Assembly: GCA_050331695.1 (NCBI GenBank)
Contig: JBHJGP010000025.1
Span: 1 to 64,000 of the forward strand
Reading direction: 5' to 3'
From: JBHJGP01 sp050331695
Lineage (GTDB): Bacteria; Pseudomonadota; Alphaproteobacteria; Geminicoccales; Geminicoccaceae
Length of the DNA stretch: 64,000 bases
Shown: piece by piece, positions 44,744 to 54,951 of the stretch
Numbering within the stretch: the stretch's first letter is position 1
Layout: every line of letters begins with the position of its first letter
Program-made: the position numbers and the translations under genes
Notes under the pieces: model-generated
Database searches by the model: none
What the model was told of the DNA's origin: nothing
What the model saw: only the letters and a program-made list of their open reading frames with translations

Positions 44744-44774
44744 AGGCGGGCTTATGCCCGCCTTCAATTTTCGC
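44744..44774 (+). terminator. Hairpin between the TRAP binding protein and permeases
   Basis: AGGCGGGC (44744-44751), loop TTAT, GCCCGCCT (44756-44763) is a perfect 8-bp stem followed by a T-rich stretch. It is probably a partial terminator or 3' stabiliser that raises binding-protein mRNA over permease mRNA. Confidence 0.75.
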
Positions 44775-44822
44775 TAACAATGAACAAGGCGGCCATCCTG
44801 GTCGTGAGCGAAGGCCAAGATT

Positions 44823-45407
44823 ATGGCGGCTATCGTAAAGATTAGCGTGGTTCTTGAGAGCATCGTTTCTTGGATCGGCAAGATCGCGTCCTGGCTTTGC
44901 GTTCCGCTTTTCTTGATCATTGTCTTCGACGTCGTCACCCGCAAGCTCAACCTGATCCAGGGCACTTTTCTGGACGGCTGGGTGACATCGACTAAACTCC
45001 AGGAGATGGAATGGCACCTGCACGCGGCGCTGTTCCTGCTGGTGCTGGCTTACGCCTATTTTCAGGACGGCCACGTCCGGATTGATCTCGTCCGTGATCG
45101 TCTGAATGCTCGGACCAAGGCCTGGATCGAGATCATCGGCTGCCTGATCTTCCTCATCCCCTACGCCGCGATGGTGGTCTTCTACAGCTCCGATTTCTGG
45201 TACAAATCCTGGGTCATCGACGAAGGGTCGGCGGCGACGACCGGTCTGCCGCACCGCTACATCATCAAGGCGACCTTACCGATCGCGTTCGGCCTGTTGT
45301 TTCTCGCCGGTGTGTCGATGGTGCTCAACCGCATCGCGTTTCTCGCGGGCCACCGGGTGCCGGACCACCACGGCGCCGACGATGCTCATAAGCCGCACGG
45401 CGAATAG
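44823..45407 (+). CDS. dctQ: TRAP transporter small permease subunit (DctQ)
   Basis: A 194-residue protein with four membrane helices, the small membrane component of the TRAP importer. The family segment QEMEWHLHAALFLLVLAYAYFQDGHVRIDLVRDRL after helix 2 is recognisable in the middle of the protein (about residues 59-93). Its ATG is 95 bp after the binding-protein stop, past the hairpin. The large subunit starts 11 bp downstream. Confidence 0.92.
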   Translation: MAAIVKISVVLESIVSWIGKIASWLCVPLFLIIVFDVVTRKLNLIQGTFLDGWVTSTKLQEMEWHLHAALFLLVLAYAYFQDGHVRIDLVRDRLNARTKAWIEIIGCLIFLIPYAAMVVFYSSDFWYKSWVIDEGSAATTGLPHRYIIKATLPIAFGLLFLAGVSMVLNRIAFLAGHRVPDHHGADDAHKPHGE

Positions 45408-45418
45408 GGAGAAGTCGC

Positions 45419-46786
45419 TTGTACGTCGAGGACTATCTTCCGCTTCTGATGTTCGCCGTGCTCGCCATGTTGTTGTTCAGCGGTTTTCCGGTCGCCTTCG
45501 TGTTGGGCGGTGTAGGTCTCGCTTTTGGCTTCATCGGTATCTACTTCGACGTGTTCTCGGTGATCGAGTTCTTCAACATAGCGCCTCGGATCTGGGGTGG
45601 TGTCGCCGAGAATCTTGTCCTGGTCGCGGTCCCGATGTTCGTCTTCATGGGCACCATGCTGGAGCGCTCAGGCGTCGCCAAGGACCTGCTTGAATGTCTT
45701 GAGATCCTGCTTAGGCGTGTGCCCGGTGGCCTCGCCCTCTCGGTGACGCTCATGGGCACAATCATGGCGGCCACCACAGGCATTATCGGCGCTTCGGTGG
45801 TGATGATGAGCCTCCTGGCGCTGCCGGTGATGCTCAACTCGAAGTACAGCCCGCCACTGGCAACCGGCACCATCTGCGCGTCGGGCACGCTCGGCATCCT
45901 GATCCCGCCAAGCATCATGCTGGTGCTGATGGCCGATCTCTTGTCGATATCGGTGGGCACGCTGTTCATGGCCGCGGTGATCCCGGGCTTCCTGCTCTCC
46001 GGCTTCTATTACCTCTACATCTATGGGCTCTGTCATTTCCGGCCCCAACTGGCGCCATTGCCGGACCATCTCGAGATCGATTCGAAAGGACCGGTGGTCG
46101 TCATGGTCCTGAAGAGCTTCCTGCCGCCGGTCTTTCTGATCGTTCTGGTCTTGGGCTCCATCTTCGGTGGCTGGGCGACGCCGACCGAGGCCGCTGGCGT
46201 CGGCGCCGCGGGGGCCGTGCTACTCGCCATCTTCAATCGAACGCTCAACCTGCAGACGCTCAAGGAAGTGGTTCACCGCACGGCGATCACCAACGCCATG
46301 ATCTTCGGCATTTTCGTCGGCGCCACCTGCTTTTCCTACGTCTTCCGGTCGCTCGGCGGTGATTTCATCGTCGAGGATCTGATCCTGGATTCCGGCCTCG
46401 GCGATTGGGGCGTCCTGATCTTGATCATGGCGGTGGTGTTCGCGCTGGGCTTCTTCTTCGACTGGCTGGAAATCACGCTGATCGTGCTGCCGGTCTTCGC
46501 GCCGATCGTCAGCCAGTTGAGCAGCTTCGCCGACCATGTCGGCAGCGCCTCGGCGATCGTCCCCTGGTTCGCCATCGTCATCGCGGTCAACCTCCAGACG
46601 AGTTTTCTAACCCCGCCTTTTGGTTTCGCCCTCTTCTACTTGAAGGGGGTGGCGCCGCCCTCGGTGAAGATTCAGCAGATCTACCTGGGCATCATTCCGT
46701 TCGTTCTCCTCCAACTTCTCGGACTGGCGATGGTCATTGCGTTCCCGCAGATCGCCATGTGGCTGCCGACCACGCTTTTGGACTAG
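45419..46786 (+). CDS. dctM: TRAP transporter large permease subunit (DctM)
   Basis: A 455-residue protein with about 12 helices, the Na+-coupled elevator-type transport subunit of the TRAP system. Family blocks: GFPVAFVLGGVGLAFGFIG near the start, VAVPMFVFMGTMLERSG, and ATGTICASGTLGILIPPSI around the central substrate and Na+ site. The TTG start is preceded by AGGGAGAAG. Together with DctP and DctQ it forms a complete importer. GDH follows 100 bp later in the same direction. Confidence 0.94.
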   Translation: MYVEDYLPLLMFAVLAMLLFSGFPVAFVLGGVGLAFGFIGIYFDVFSVIEFFNIAPRIWGGVAENLVLVAVPMFVFMGTMLERSGVAKDLLECLEILLRRVPGGLALSVTLMGTIMAATTGIIGASVVMMSLLALPVMLNSKYSPPLATGTICASGTLGILIPPSIMLVLMADLLSISVGTLFMAAVIPGFLLSGFYYLYIYGLCHFRPQLAPLPDHLEIDSKGPVVVMVLKSFLPPVFLIVLVLGSIFGGWATPTEAAGVGAAGAVLLAIFNRTLNLQTLKEVVHRTAITNAMIFGIFVGATCFSYVFRSLGGDFIVEDLILDSGLGDWGVLILIMAVVFALGFFFDWLEITLIVLPVFAPIVSQLSSFADHVGSASAIVPWFAIVIAVNLQTSFLTPPFGFALFYLKGVAPPSVKIQQIYLGIIPFVLLQLLGLAMVIAFPQIAMWLPTTLLD

Positions 46787-46886
46787 CAAGCGCGGTCAAG
46801 GCCTGATCGTGGTTCTGTGATTAACGCTCACGTTTGCCATCGAACTGTGCTTCTCTACCGACGGGGAGTGCTATTGGAAGGTATCG

Positions 46887-49800
46887 ATGAGCGTTGATCC
46901 AAAAGCGCGCAAAGCCAAGATCTTAGCTGAGGTCGAAGCCCGCATCCGCGAGCGAGTGGCCGCCAAGGAAGTCGAGCGGACGGTCGACTTCGTCAATCAC
47001 TACTATGCCGGCGTGGCCACCGAAGATCTGGCGGCGCGAGACCCGATGGACCTCTACGGCGCGGCGCTCGCCCATCTTGCGTCGTCCGAAAAACGCAAAC
47101 CCGGTCAGGCGGTGGTCCGCGTCTACAATCCGGAACTTGAGCGTGACGGCTGGCAATCAACCCACACGATGGTCGAGGTGGTCACCTCCGACATGCCGTT
47201 TCTGGTCGACAGTGTCAGCGTGGCGCTGTCCCAGAAAACCATCGGCCTGCACCTGATCATTCATCCCATCGTCGCGGTTCGCCGGACCAAGGCTGGCAAT
47301 CTGCAGGCGATACAGCCTCGGGCCGAGGACGGCTTCGAGTATGAATCGCTGATCCGGATCGAGATCGACCGCCAGGCCGAGGAGCGCCTCGAACGGCTCG
47401 AACAGACCCTGATCGACGTGCTGGCGGATGTCGCGGCGGCGGTGCGCGACTGGAAACCGATGCTGGCACGGGTCGACAACGCGCTCGCCGACATCAAGCG
47501 AGGTGCCAAGAACATCGCTGCCGACGACGCCGACGAGATCTCAGCGTTCATCGAATGGATGCGCGAGGATCACTTCACCTTCATCGGCTACGGCGCCTAC
47601 ACCCTGAAGCAGAACGGTGAGGGACCGCAGCTTTTCCGCGACGAGGAGAGCGCGCTGGGGGTCGCCACCCGCTGGCAACGCGGGGTCAAATCGCAGACTT
47701 TCGCCATGCTGCCGCCGTCCGTCCGTGAGCGTGCGACGGATCCGACGACGCCGCTGATCGTCACCAAGGCCAATACCAAGAGCACCGTGCACCGCCGGAC
47801 CTATCTCGATTACGTCGGGGTCAAACGCTACAACCGCACCGGCAAGGTGGTCGGGGAACACCGGTTTTTCGGCCTGTTCACCTCGGTTGCCTACAATCGC
47901 AGTCCGCGTGAGATCCCGCTTCTCCGGCGGAAAGTCGAGCGCGTCCTCCAAGAGGCGGGGCTCCGATCGAGCTCGCACGACGGCAAGGCGCTGATCAATA
48001 TTCTCGAAACCTATCCCCGGGACGAGCTGCTCCAGAGCGACTTCGACACGCTGTTTCGAACCGCGATCGGTATCCTCCACCTTCAGGACCGCCAGTTGAC
48101 CCGTCTGTTCATGCGCCACGACCCCTTCGGCCGGTTCACGGCGTGTCTGGTCTACACGCCGCGCGAACGCTACTCGACGGCCCTTCGCGCACGGTTCGAG
48201 GATATCCTGAAAGATTCCCTCGGCGGCACCGACGTGCAGTTCGAGACCAAGCTTTCGGACGAGGTTTTGGCTCGTGTTCTGTTCATCGTGCGCACACCGA
48301 AGGACTCCTCGGCGCCCGAGGTCGATGTTTCCGTGCTTCAGGACGAGTTGATCCGAGCGACCCGCAGCTGGGAGGATCATCTCAAGGAGTCGCTGATCGA
48401 TGCCTGCGGCGAGGGCGAGGGTAACCGGCTGTTTCAGACCTACGGCACGACCTTGCCCGTGGGCTATCAGGAATCGTTGCCGGCCCGGGCCGCGGTGACG
48501 GACATTGAATTCGTCGACTCGCTCGACAAAGGCAAAACCGACCTGGCCATGCGGCTCTATCGACCGATCGAGCCGGGCCAGGATCTTTTGCGTTTTCGCC
48601 TGATCCAGGCCGACAACAAGATTCCTCTCTCGACGGCCCTGCCCATTCTCGAGAACATGGGTCTCGCGGTCATCGACGAACATCCGGCCTCGCTCAATTC
48701 TCGGGCCGGACGGATGTTTTGGCTGCACGATTTCGGCGCCCTGGTGGACGAAGGAGCCGCCGTCGATCCGCTCGAGGTCCGCGACCTCTTCCAACAAGCT
48801 TTCGCGTCAGTCTGGCGAGGTGAGGTTGAAAATGACGGCCTCAACCGTTTGGTCCTGCTGGCGGGACTTTCCGTTCGGCAGGTCGCCGTTCTGAGGGCCT
48901 ACTGCAAATACCTGTTGCAGATCAAAATTCCCTTCAGCCAGACTTACATCGAAGACACACTTTCTCACCACCCGCGCATCACCCAGTCCCTGACCGAGCT
49001 TTTCAAAGCCCGGTTCGATCCGACGCTGAAAGGGGATCGCGACAAGGCTCAGACGAAGATCTTCGAAGCGATTGGCGCTGATTTGGATCAGGTGGTCATA
49101 CGCGACGAAGATATCATCATTCGCGCCCTTCGCGAGGTGATGGTGGCGACGGTGCGGACCAACGCCTTCCAGCGCGACGAAGACGGCAAGCCCAAGGACC
49201 GGATCGCCCTGAAGGTGGATCCGACCCAGATCCGGCTGATGCCCGAACCCCGGCCCTTCGCTGAGATCTGGGTCTATTCGAGCCGCGTCGAGGGCATTCA
49301 TCTGCGCGGTGGTTCAGTTGCCCGGGGAGGGCTGCGCTGGTCCGACCGGCGCGAGGATTTCCGGACCGAGGTCCTGGCGCTGATGAAGGCTCAGCAGGTG
49401 AAGAACAGCGTCATCGTTCCGGTTGGCGCGAAGGGCGGCTTCGTCGTCAAACATCCGCCCAAGGGCGGCGACCGGGCGGCGTTCATCGAAGAAGGTGTCG
49501 CCTGCTACCGGACGTTCCTGTCGGGCCTTCTCGACGTTACCGACAACCGAACGGGCGAGGGTCTGAGCCACCCGCATGACGTGGTCCGCCATGACCCGGA
49601 TGACCCCTATTTGGTGGTGGCGGCCGACAAGGGTACCGCGACCTTCTCAGACATCGCCAATGAGCTCGCCAAGTCTTACGGCTTCTGGCTCGGCGACGGC
49701 TTCGCGTCCGGGGGCAGCGCCGGCTACGACCATAAGGGCATGGGTATCACCGCCAAAGGCGCCTGGGAGTCGGTGAAGCGGCACTTCCACGATATGGGTC

Positions 49801-51731
49801 GCGATTGCCAGACGGAGCCCTTCACCGTCGTTGGCGTCGGCGACATGTCCGGCGACGTGTTCGGCAACGGCATGTTGCTATCACGGCAGATCAGGCTGGT
49901 CGCGGCGTTCGATCACCGCAACGTCTTCCTGGATCCGGACCCGGATCCGGAGATCAGTTTCGTTGAACGGGAGCGGTTGTTCAAACTGCCGCGCTCGAGT
50001 TGGGAGGATTACGACGTCGCAAAGATCAGCGAAGGCGGCGGCATCTACCCAAGAAGTGCCAAATCCATTGCCGTCAGCGCCGAGATGCGGGCGGTTCTTG
50101 GGATTGAGGAAGAAACGCTTGCACCCAGCGAGCTGATCCGGGCGATCATCAAGGCGCCCGTCGATCTGTTCTGGAACGGCGGCATCGGCACTTACGTCAA
50201 GGCGTCCACGGAGCGCCACGCCGAGGCCGAAGACCGGGCCAACGACGCCGTTCGCGCTGACGCCACCGAACTCCGCTGCAAGGTGATCGGCGAAGGCGGT
50301 AATCTCGGCGTGACCCAGAAAGGGCGCATCGAGTTCGCCATGCATGGCGGCCGCGTCAACACTGATTTCATCGACAACTCCGCCGGCGTCGATTGTTCCG
50401 ACCACGAGGTCAACATCAAGATCTTGCTCGACGGTGTCGTCAAAGCCGGCGACATGACCGAGAAGCAGCGTAACACGCTGCTCGCCAAGATGACGGACGA
50501 GGTTTCAGACCTCTGCCTGGCGGACAACATCCAGCAGAACTTCTGTTTGAGCGTGACCCAGGCGATGCCGCTCGACATCGTCGACAGTCAGTTGGCGCTG
50601 ATGCGCCGGTTGGAGGGTGAGCGGCGTCTGGACCGGGCGCTTTCGGTCCTGCCGGACGATGAGAGCCTGAGTGAACGGCGCCAGGCGGATCTGGGGCTCA
50701 CCCGACCGGAGCTCTCGGAACTGATGGCGCATGCCAAGAACGCGCTCTACACCGATATCCTCGCTTCCGATCTGCCGGACGAGCCGCATCTCGAAGGCGA
50801 TCTCATCGACTATTTTCCGAAGCCGCTGGCCAAGCAGTTCGCCCCACAGATCAAAACGCATCAGCTGCGCCGGGAAATCATAGCGACCACGATCACTAAC
50901 AGTCTGGTCAACATCGGGCTGGACGTGATGGTCGGCGAAATACAGGAATCAACCGGGCGCGAAACGCCGGACATCGCCCGGGCATTCATGATCGCCCGTG
51001 ACGCTTTCGAGTTGGACGAGCTCTGGCAGGAAATTCAGGCGTTGGCGCCGGAGATCGATGCGGCCGAGCAGATCGGCATGTTGAAGCGATGCCGGTCAGT
51101 TGCCGTGCAGGGTACGGCCTGGTTCCTCACCCACCTGCCGCGGGACGCCGATATCGCTCAGGCGGTCGCCCGGTTCGAAGGCGGTGTCGACACCGTACTG
51201 AAGGGGCTCGAGAAAACCCTCGATACCGATCAAGGTCTGCAGTTCAAGCGGGAGATCGAAGGAGCTTGCGGCAAGGGTGTGAATAAGAAGCTTTCACGCA
51301 AACTAACGGCGCTGCCCTACGCTCTTGCTGCCTGCGATATCGTCGAGGTGTCGAACGAGACCGGCTGTGCCTTGGAGACGACGGCTAACGTCTACTTCTC
51401 CTTGTCCGGGCGACTGGGCCTGGAGCGGATCCACCGGCGGCTCAGCCTGGTGCCGGTCCGCAACCGCTGGGATCGCCGGGCGATCGTCAATCTGGCGGAC
51501 GATCTCAACCGCGAGCAGCGGCGCCTGACCGCCGCCATTCTCCGCTCGGTCGATGGCCGGGGCACCGATCAAGCCGGTGTCGAAGCCTGGCTCGAGGGCG
51601 AAGGCATGCCATACCAGCGGGTCAGGCGGATCTGGGGTGAAATGGAAAGCGCGTCCGGCGCCGATCTCGCGATGATGAGCGTTGCCCTGCGCTCCTTGGG
51701 CGATCTCGGCGGCCAGGCGATCGCTGCTTGA
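46887..51731 (+). CDS. NAD-specific glutamate dehydrogenase, 180-kDa type
   Basis: Very large catabolic glutamate dehydrogenase (1,614 residues, normal for the class), converting glutamate to 2-oxoglutarate and ammonia with NAD+. The N-terminal half carries ACT-like regulatory repeats. The catalytic domain has GGLRWSDRREDFRTEVLALM then KNSVIVPVGAKGGFVVK near residue 838 with the active lysine, and the NAD fold VVGVGDMSGDVFGNGML near 981. The C-terminal third is helical. GGAAGG lies just before the ATG. Being next to a TRAP system of the 2-oxo acid-binding type is suggestive but may be chance. Confidence 0.96.
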   Translation: MSVDPKARKAKILAEVEARIRERVAAKEVERTVDFVNHYYAGVATEDLAARDPMDLYGAALAHLASSEKRKPGQAVVRVYNPELERDGWQSTHTMVEVVTSDMPFLVDSVSVALSQKTIGLHLIIHPIVAVRRTKAGNLQAIQPRAEDGFEYESLIRIEIDRQAEERLERLEQTLIDVLADVAAAVRDWKPMLARVDNALADIKRGAKNIAADDADEISAFIEWMREDHFTFIGYGAYTLKQNGEGPQLFRDEESALGVATRWQRGVKSQTFAMLPPSVRERATDPTTPLIVTKANTKSTVHRRTYLDYVGVKRYNRTGKVVGEHRFFGLFTSVAYNRSPREIPLLRRKVERVLQEAGLRSSSHDGKALINILETYPRDELLQSDFDTLFRTAIGILHLQDRQLTRLFMRHDPFGRFTACLVYTPRERYSTALRARFEDILKDSLGGTDVQFETKLSDEVLARVLFIVRTPKDSSAPEVDVSVLQDELIRATRSWEDHLKESLIDACGEGEGNRLFQTYGTTLPVGYQESLPARAAVTDIEFVDSLDKGKTDLAMRLYRPIEPGQDLLRFRLIQADNKIPLSTALPILENMGLAVIDEHPASLNSRAGRMFWLHDFGALVDEGAAVDPLEVRDLFQQAFASVWRGEVENDGLNRLVLLAGLSVRQVAVLRAYCKYLLQIKIPFSQTYIEDTLSHHPRITQSLTELFKARFDPTLKGDRDKAQTKIFEAIGADLDQVVIRDEDIIIRALREVMVATVRTNAFQRDEDGKPKDRIALKVDPTQIRLMPEPRPFAEIWVYSSRVEGIHLRGGSVARGGLRWSDRREDFRTEVLALMKAQQVKNSVIVPVGAKGGFVVKHPPKGGDRAAFIEEGVACYRTFLSGLLDVTDNRTGEGLSHPHDVVRHDPDDPYLVVAADKGTATFSDIANELAKSYGFWLGDGFASGGSAGYDHKGMGITAKGAWESVKRHFHDMGRDCQTEPFTVVGVGDMSGDVFGNGMLLSRQIRLVAAFDHRNVFLDPDPDPEISFVERERLFKLPRSSWEDYDVAKISEGGGIYPRSAKSIAVSAEMRAVLGIEEETLAPSELIRAIIKAPVDLFWNGGIGTYVKASTERHAEAEDRANDAVRADATELRCKVIGEGGNLGVTQKGRIEFAMHGGRVNTDFIDNSAGVDCSDHEVNIKILLDGVVKAGDMTEKQRNTLLAKMTDEVSDLCLADNIQQNFCLSVTQAMPLDIVDSQLALMRRLEGERRLDRALSVLPDDESLSERRQADLGLTRPELSELMAHAKNALYTDILASDLPDEPHLEGDLIDYFPKPLAKQFAPQIKTHQLRREIIATTITNSLVNIGLDVMVGEIQESTGRETPDIARAFMIARDAFELDELWQEIQALAPEIDAAEQIGMLKRCRSVAVQGTAWFLTHLPRDADIAQAVARFEGGVDTVLKGLEKTLDTDQGLQFKREIEGACGKGVNKKLSRKLTALPYALAACDIVEVSNETGCALETTANVYFSLSGRLGLERIHRRLSLVPVRNRWDRRAIVNLADDLNREQRRLTAAILRSVDGRGTDQAGVEAWLEGEGMPYQRVRRIWGEMESASGADLAMMSVALRSLGDLGGQAIAA

Positions 51732-51815
51732 GATTTGCCACCACCAGCCTGAGCGTCTATCTGATCGGTGTGGACAGTCTCAAAGACACCCTAATCAGAA
51801 CATGAAAGTGAGGGC

Positions 51816-52415
51816 ATGCAACCAATTGAGGTGGCACGCGAGAGCGGTGTTTTCTTTCGTTCCTGGCTGCGAGATCCGAGATCGATGGGCTCGGTGCATC
51901 CCTCGTCCCGGTGCCTCGCCCGAGCGATCGCTCGCGAAGTCGACTACCGGCCCGGCACCCTCGTCATAGAGCTGGGCGGCGGCACCGGTGCCATCTCCCG
52001 GGGACTCCTGACGGCGGGCGTGCCGGCGGACGGGCTCGTCGTGGTGGAAAGGGACCCGAAACTGCACGCTTTCCTGACCCGAGATCTTCCCGACGTCCGG
52101 GTCATCAACGCGGACGCCACCAAACTCACGGAGATCCTGGAGCGTTTCGGTGACCCTGAGATCTCGGCTGTCGTTTCCGGCCTGCCCATGGTCAATATGC
52201 CGATTTCCTTCCAAAAAGGGATCTATCATGAGAGCTTTCGCGCCATGAATGGGGAGGGAGCGGTGATCCAATACTCCTATTCACCGATCTCGCCGGTACG
52301 CGCCAAGGCCTTGGAAGCGCGGGCGACGTTGAAGCGATACGTCATGCGTAATCTGCCGCCGGCAACGGTTTGGCGCGTCGAGCCATTGGTGCGGGATGAC
52401 TGGAAGCAGCGCTGA
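51816..52415 (+). CDS. pmtA: Phospholipid N-methyltransferase, Sinorhizobium PmtA type
   Basis: SAM-dependent methyltransferase of 199 residues that probably makes phosphatidylcholine from phosphatidylethanolamine at the inner membrane. The opening FFRSWLRDPRSMGSVHPSSR is typical of the Sinorhizobium-type PmtA family, which resembles rRNA adenine methylases. The SAM motif I is VIELGGGTGAIS at about 49-60; motif IV is SGLPMVNMP. Its 3' end overlaps the msbA start by 20 bp, so the two are coupled. A substrate other than PE cannot be excluded. Confidence 0.8.
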   Translation: MQPIEVARESGVFFRSWLRDPRSMGSVHPSSRCLARAIAREVDYRPGTLVIELGGGTGAISRGLLTAGVPADGLVVVERDPKLHAFLTRDLPDVRVINADATKLTEILERFGDPEISAVVSGLPMVNMPISFQKGIYHESFRAMNGEGAVIQYSYSPISPVRAKALEARATLKRYVMRNLPPATVWRVEPLVRDDWKQR

Positions 52416-54207
52416 CGCTCTGAAGACATTTGATTGGTGGGGGCTGAGCCTCAGGCTGGTCCGCGAGCACGTCACCGGCCAAAGGCTTTGGCTGGCGGTG
52501 GCGCTTGGCTGCATGGTGCTGGTCGCGGGTGCGACCGCGATGTACGCGAAGCTTCTGGAACCGGTGCTCGACCGAGTGTTCATCAACAAGAGCGAAGCGG
52601 CCTTGCTGGTGATCCCGGTGGTGGTTGTAATCGTGGCGCTCATCAAATCCGGCGCGACTTACGTTCAGTCGGTGATCATGATCCGCATCGGCCAGCGGAT
52701 CATCGCCGACATGCAGCATCGGGTCGTCGCCCGGCTTATTCACGCCGATCTCACCTTCTTCGTCGAGCGTAGCACCGGCAGCCTGGTCTCCAACCTGATC
52801 TACGACGTCAATCTCCTGCGAGCAGGTGTCTCGACGGCAGTCACAGGCCTGGTCCGCGACGGCCTCACCGTGATTTTCCTGGCAGCGCTCATGCTCTACC
52901 AGGATTGGCAGCTGGCACTGATCGCCCTGATAGGTTTTCCCCTCTCGATCATCCCGATCCGCATTATTGGCCGTCGAACCCGCGAGCTCGCCACCGACGG
53001 CCAGGAGCATATGGGCAGGATCACCTCACGGCTCGAGGAGATCATCACCGGCATTCGCCAGGTCCAGGCCTATCGCCGGGAAGAGGACGAAACCGCCCGG
53101 GTCGGGCGGCAGATCGAGGATATGTTCCACCTTCAGGTGTTGATCGCCCGGGTCAAAAACCTGGCTTCGCCTCTGACCGAAGCGATTGCCGGCCTCGCCG
53201 TCGGCGCGGTGATCTATTACGGCGGATCGAAGGTGATGGCGGGCGAGACAACGCCGGGCGCCTTTATCTCCTTCGTCGGTGCGATCCTCATGGCCTATCA
53301 GCCGGCGAAAAACCTGGCCAAGATCAACAGCTCCATTCAGGAGGCTTTGTCGGCGGCGCGGCGGCTCTACGAGATCATCGACCGTCCCTATCTGATCGCC
53401 GACAAGGATCACGCGAAGCCTCTCGAACTTCGAACAGGTGCCATCCGTTTCGAGCAGGTGTCATTCGCCTACGACACCACTCGTTCCGCGCTGAACGACA
53501 TCAATCTCGACGTCGAGCCGGGCACCACGGTGGCTCTCGTCGGGCCTTCGGGCGGCGGCAAGACGACTTTGTTGAACCTGTTGCTCCGATTTTACGACGT
53601 CGATAACGGCCGGGTGCTGATCGACGATCAGGACGTTCGCGACGTGACCCTCGATTCCCTGCGCCGGTCGATCGCGCTCGTCAGCCAGCAAATCAATCTG
53701 TTCGACGACACCGTCCGTGCCAACATCGCCTACGGCCGCCCCTCGGCGACCGAGGAGGAAATCGTGTCGGCGGCGAAGGCAGCGGCGGTGCATGACTTCG
53801 TCGCGGGCCTGCCGAAAGGCTACGATACGCCGATCGGCGAGGCCGGCCTTTCACTCTCGGGCGGGCAACGCCAGCGGCTCAGCATCGCCCGGGCGCTGGT
53901 CAAGGATGCGCCCATCTTATTGTTGGATGAGGCCACCTCGGCGCTTGACAGCGAGAGTGAACGCCACGTGCAGGCGGCGCTCGAACACCTCATGCAGGGG
54001 CGCACCACCCTTGTCATCGCCCACCGGCTCTCAACCATCATCCACGCGGATAAGATCGCGATGATCGATCGGGGCCGGATTGTCGAAACCGGAACCCACC
54101 GGGAGTTGATCACCGCAGGCGGCGCCTATTCACGGCTCTATGATCTGCAGTATGCCACGGACCGCCGGCCCACGGCCCATCCGGCGGTCGATGCCGTCAT
54201 TGCCTGA
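52396..54207 (+). CDS. msbA: MsbA-like lipid exporter ABC transporter
   Basis: Half-transporter of 603 residues with six N-terminal helices and a C-terminal ATPase. Walker A GPSGGGKTT near 381-389, signature LSGGQRQRLSIARAL near 487, Walker B ILLLDEATSALD. The N-terminal region resembles MsbA, which flips lipid A-core across the inner membrane. Its position between pmtA and the DUF374/waaA/lpxK lipid A genes strongly supports this role. ATG start lies inside the pmtA end. Confidence 0.88.
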   Translation: MTGSSADALKTFDWWGLSLRLVREHVTGQRLWLAVALGCMVLVAGATAMYAKLLEPVLDRVFINKSEAALLVIPVVVVIVALIKSGATYVQSVIMIRIGQRIIADMQHRVVARLIHADLTFFVERSTGSLVSNLIYDVNLLRAGVSTAVTGLVRDGLTVIFLAALMLYQDWQLALIALIGFPLSIIPIRIIGRRTRELATDGQEHMGRITSRLEEIITGIRQVQAYRREEDETARVGRQIEDMFHLQVLIARVKNLASPLTEAIAGLAVGAVIYYGGSKVMAGETTPGAFISFVGAILMAYQPAKNLAKINSSIQEALSAARRLYEIIDRPYLIADKDHAKPLELRTGAIRFEQVSFAYDTTRSALNDINLDVEPGTTVALVGPSGGGKTTLLNLLLRFYDVDNGRVLIDDQDVRDVTLDSLRRSIALVSQQINLFDDTVRANIAYGRPSATEEEIVSAAKAAAVHDFVAGLPKGYDTPIGEAGLSLSGGQRQRLSIARALVKDAPILLLDEATSALDSESERHVQAALEHLMQGRTTLVIAHRLSTIIHADKIAMIDRGRIVETGTHRELITAGGAYSRLYDLQYATDRRPTAHPAVDAVIA

Positions 54208-54234
54208 CGGCTGCCGCTCGATGGCTGGTTACTA

Positions 54235-54951
54235 ATGGCCGGCAAGGTCAGGCTGCTTCACCGGCCGCCGGTCGCCCGGCTGATCGGCAATCTGGCGGCG
54301 GGATGGACCATCCTGACCGACCGGCTGGGCCGATGGCGGATCGATGTCGATCCGGCGACCCTCCAAATCATGATGGATGGTAAGCCGGTTGTCATGGCTC
54401 TCTGGCACAATCGCCTGATGATGGCAGGGCGATTGTGGCACCGTTTCCTCAAGGAGTATCGGCCGACGACAGGCCCGCGGATGGCGGCGATGGTGTCGCG
54501 GTCGGGCGATGGCCGGCTCGTGGGCTACGCCTTCGAGCGTCTGGGTCTGGAACCGCTTCTGGGTTCGAGCGGCACCCAGGGCCGTCAGGCCTATCGCCGC
54601 TCGCTCGAAGCGATCGAAAACGGGTTGAGCGTGGCGCTCGCGGTCGATGGGTCCAGGGGACCGCGGCACGTCATGCATAAAGGGGCGGTGAAGCTTGCGG
54701 CAAAGACCGGTGCGCCGATCGTTCTCTTATGCATTGCCGCTAAGAGACGATGGGTCCTCAAAACCTGGGACCGCTTTCAGATCCCGCGACCGGGCGCCAC
54801 CGGCATCTACCGGCTCGATCCGCCGGTTTACGTCGCTGCAGACAGCACGTCTGAGCAGCTTGAAGATCTGCGGCTCCGTCTTCAGGCGCGGCTTTTGACG
54901 ATGAACGTCGAGACCGACCGGGCGCTAGGCATCGAACAGACGGCCCCGTGA
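54235..54951 (+). CDS. DUF374 lysophospholipid acyltransferase-like protein (LpxJ family)
   Basis: A 238-residue protein of the DUF374 family, which includes the late lipid A acyltransferase LpxJ described in epsilonproteobacteria. Motifs: VMALWHNRLMMAG with the catalytic-type histidine, and LAVDGSRGPRHVMHKGAVKLA. Its stop overlaps the waaA start by 4 bp (GTGA). The context, between msbA and waaA, supports addition of a secondary acyl chain to lipid A or its precursor. Exact acyl position unknown. Confidence 0.85.
   Translation: MAGKVRLLHRPPVARLIGNLAAGWTILTDRLGRWRIDVDPATLQIMMDGKPVVMALWHNRLMMAGRLWHRFLKEYRPTTGPRMAAMVSRSGDGRLVGYAFERLGLEPLLGSSGTQGRQAYRRSLEAIENGLSVALAVDGSRGPRHVMHKGAVKLAAKTGAPIVLLCIAAKRRWVLKTWDRFQIPRPGATGIYRLDPPVYVAADSTSEQLEDLRLRLQARLLTMNVETDRALGIEQTAP

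Noticed and set aside
47541..48797. 418-codon minus-strand frame inside glutamate dehydrogenase
   Set aside because: Antisense shadow of a well-conserved gene.
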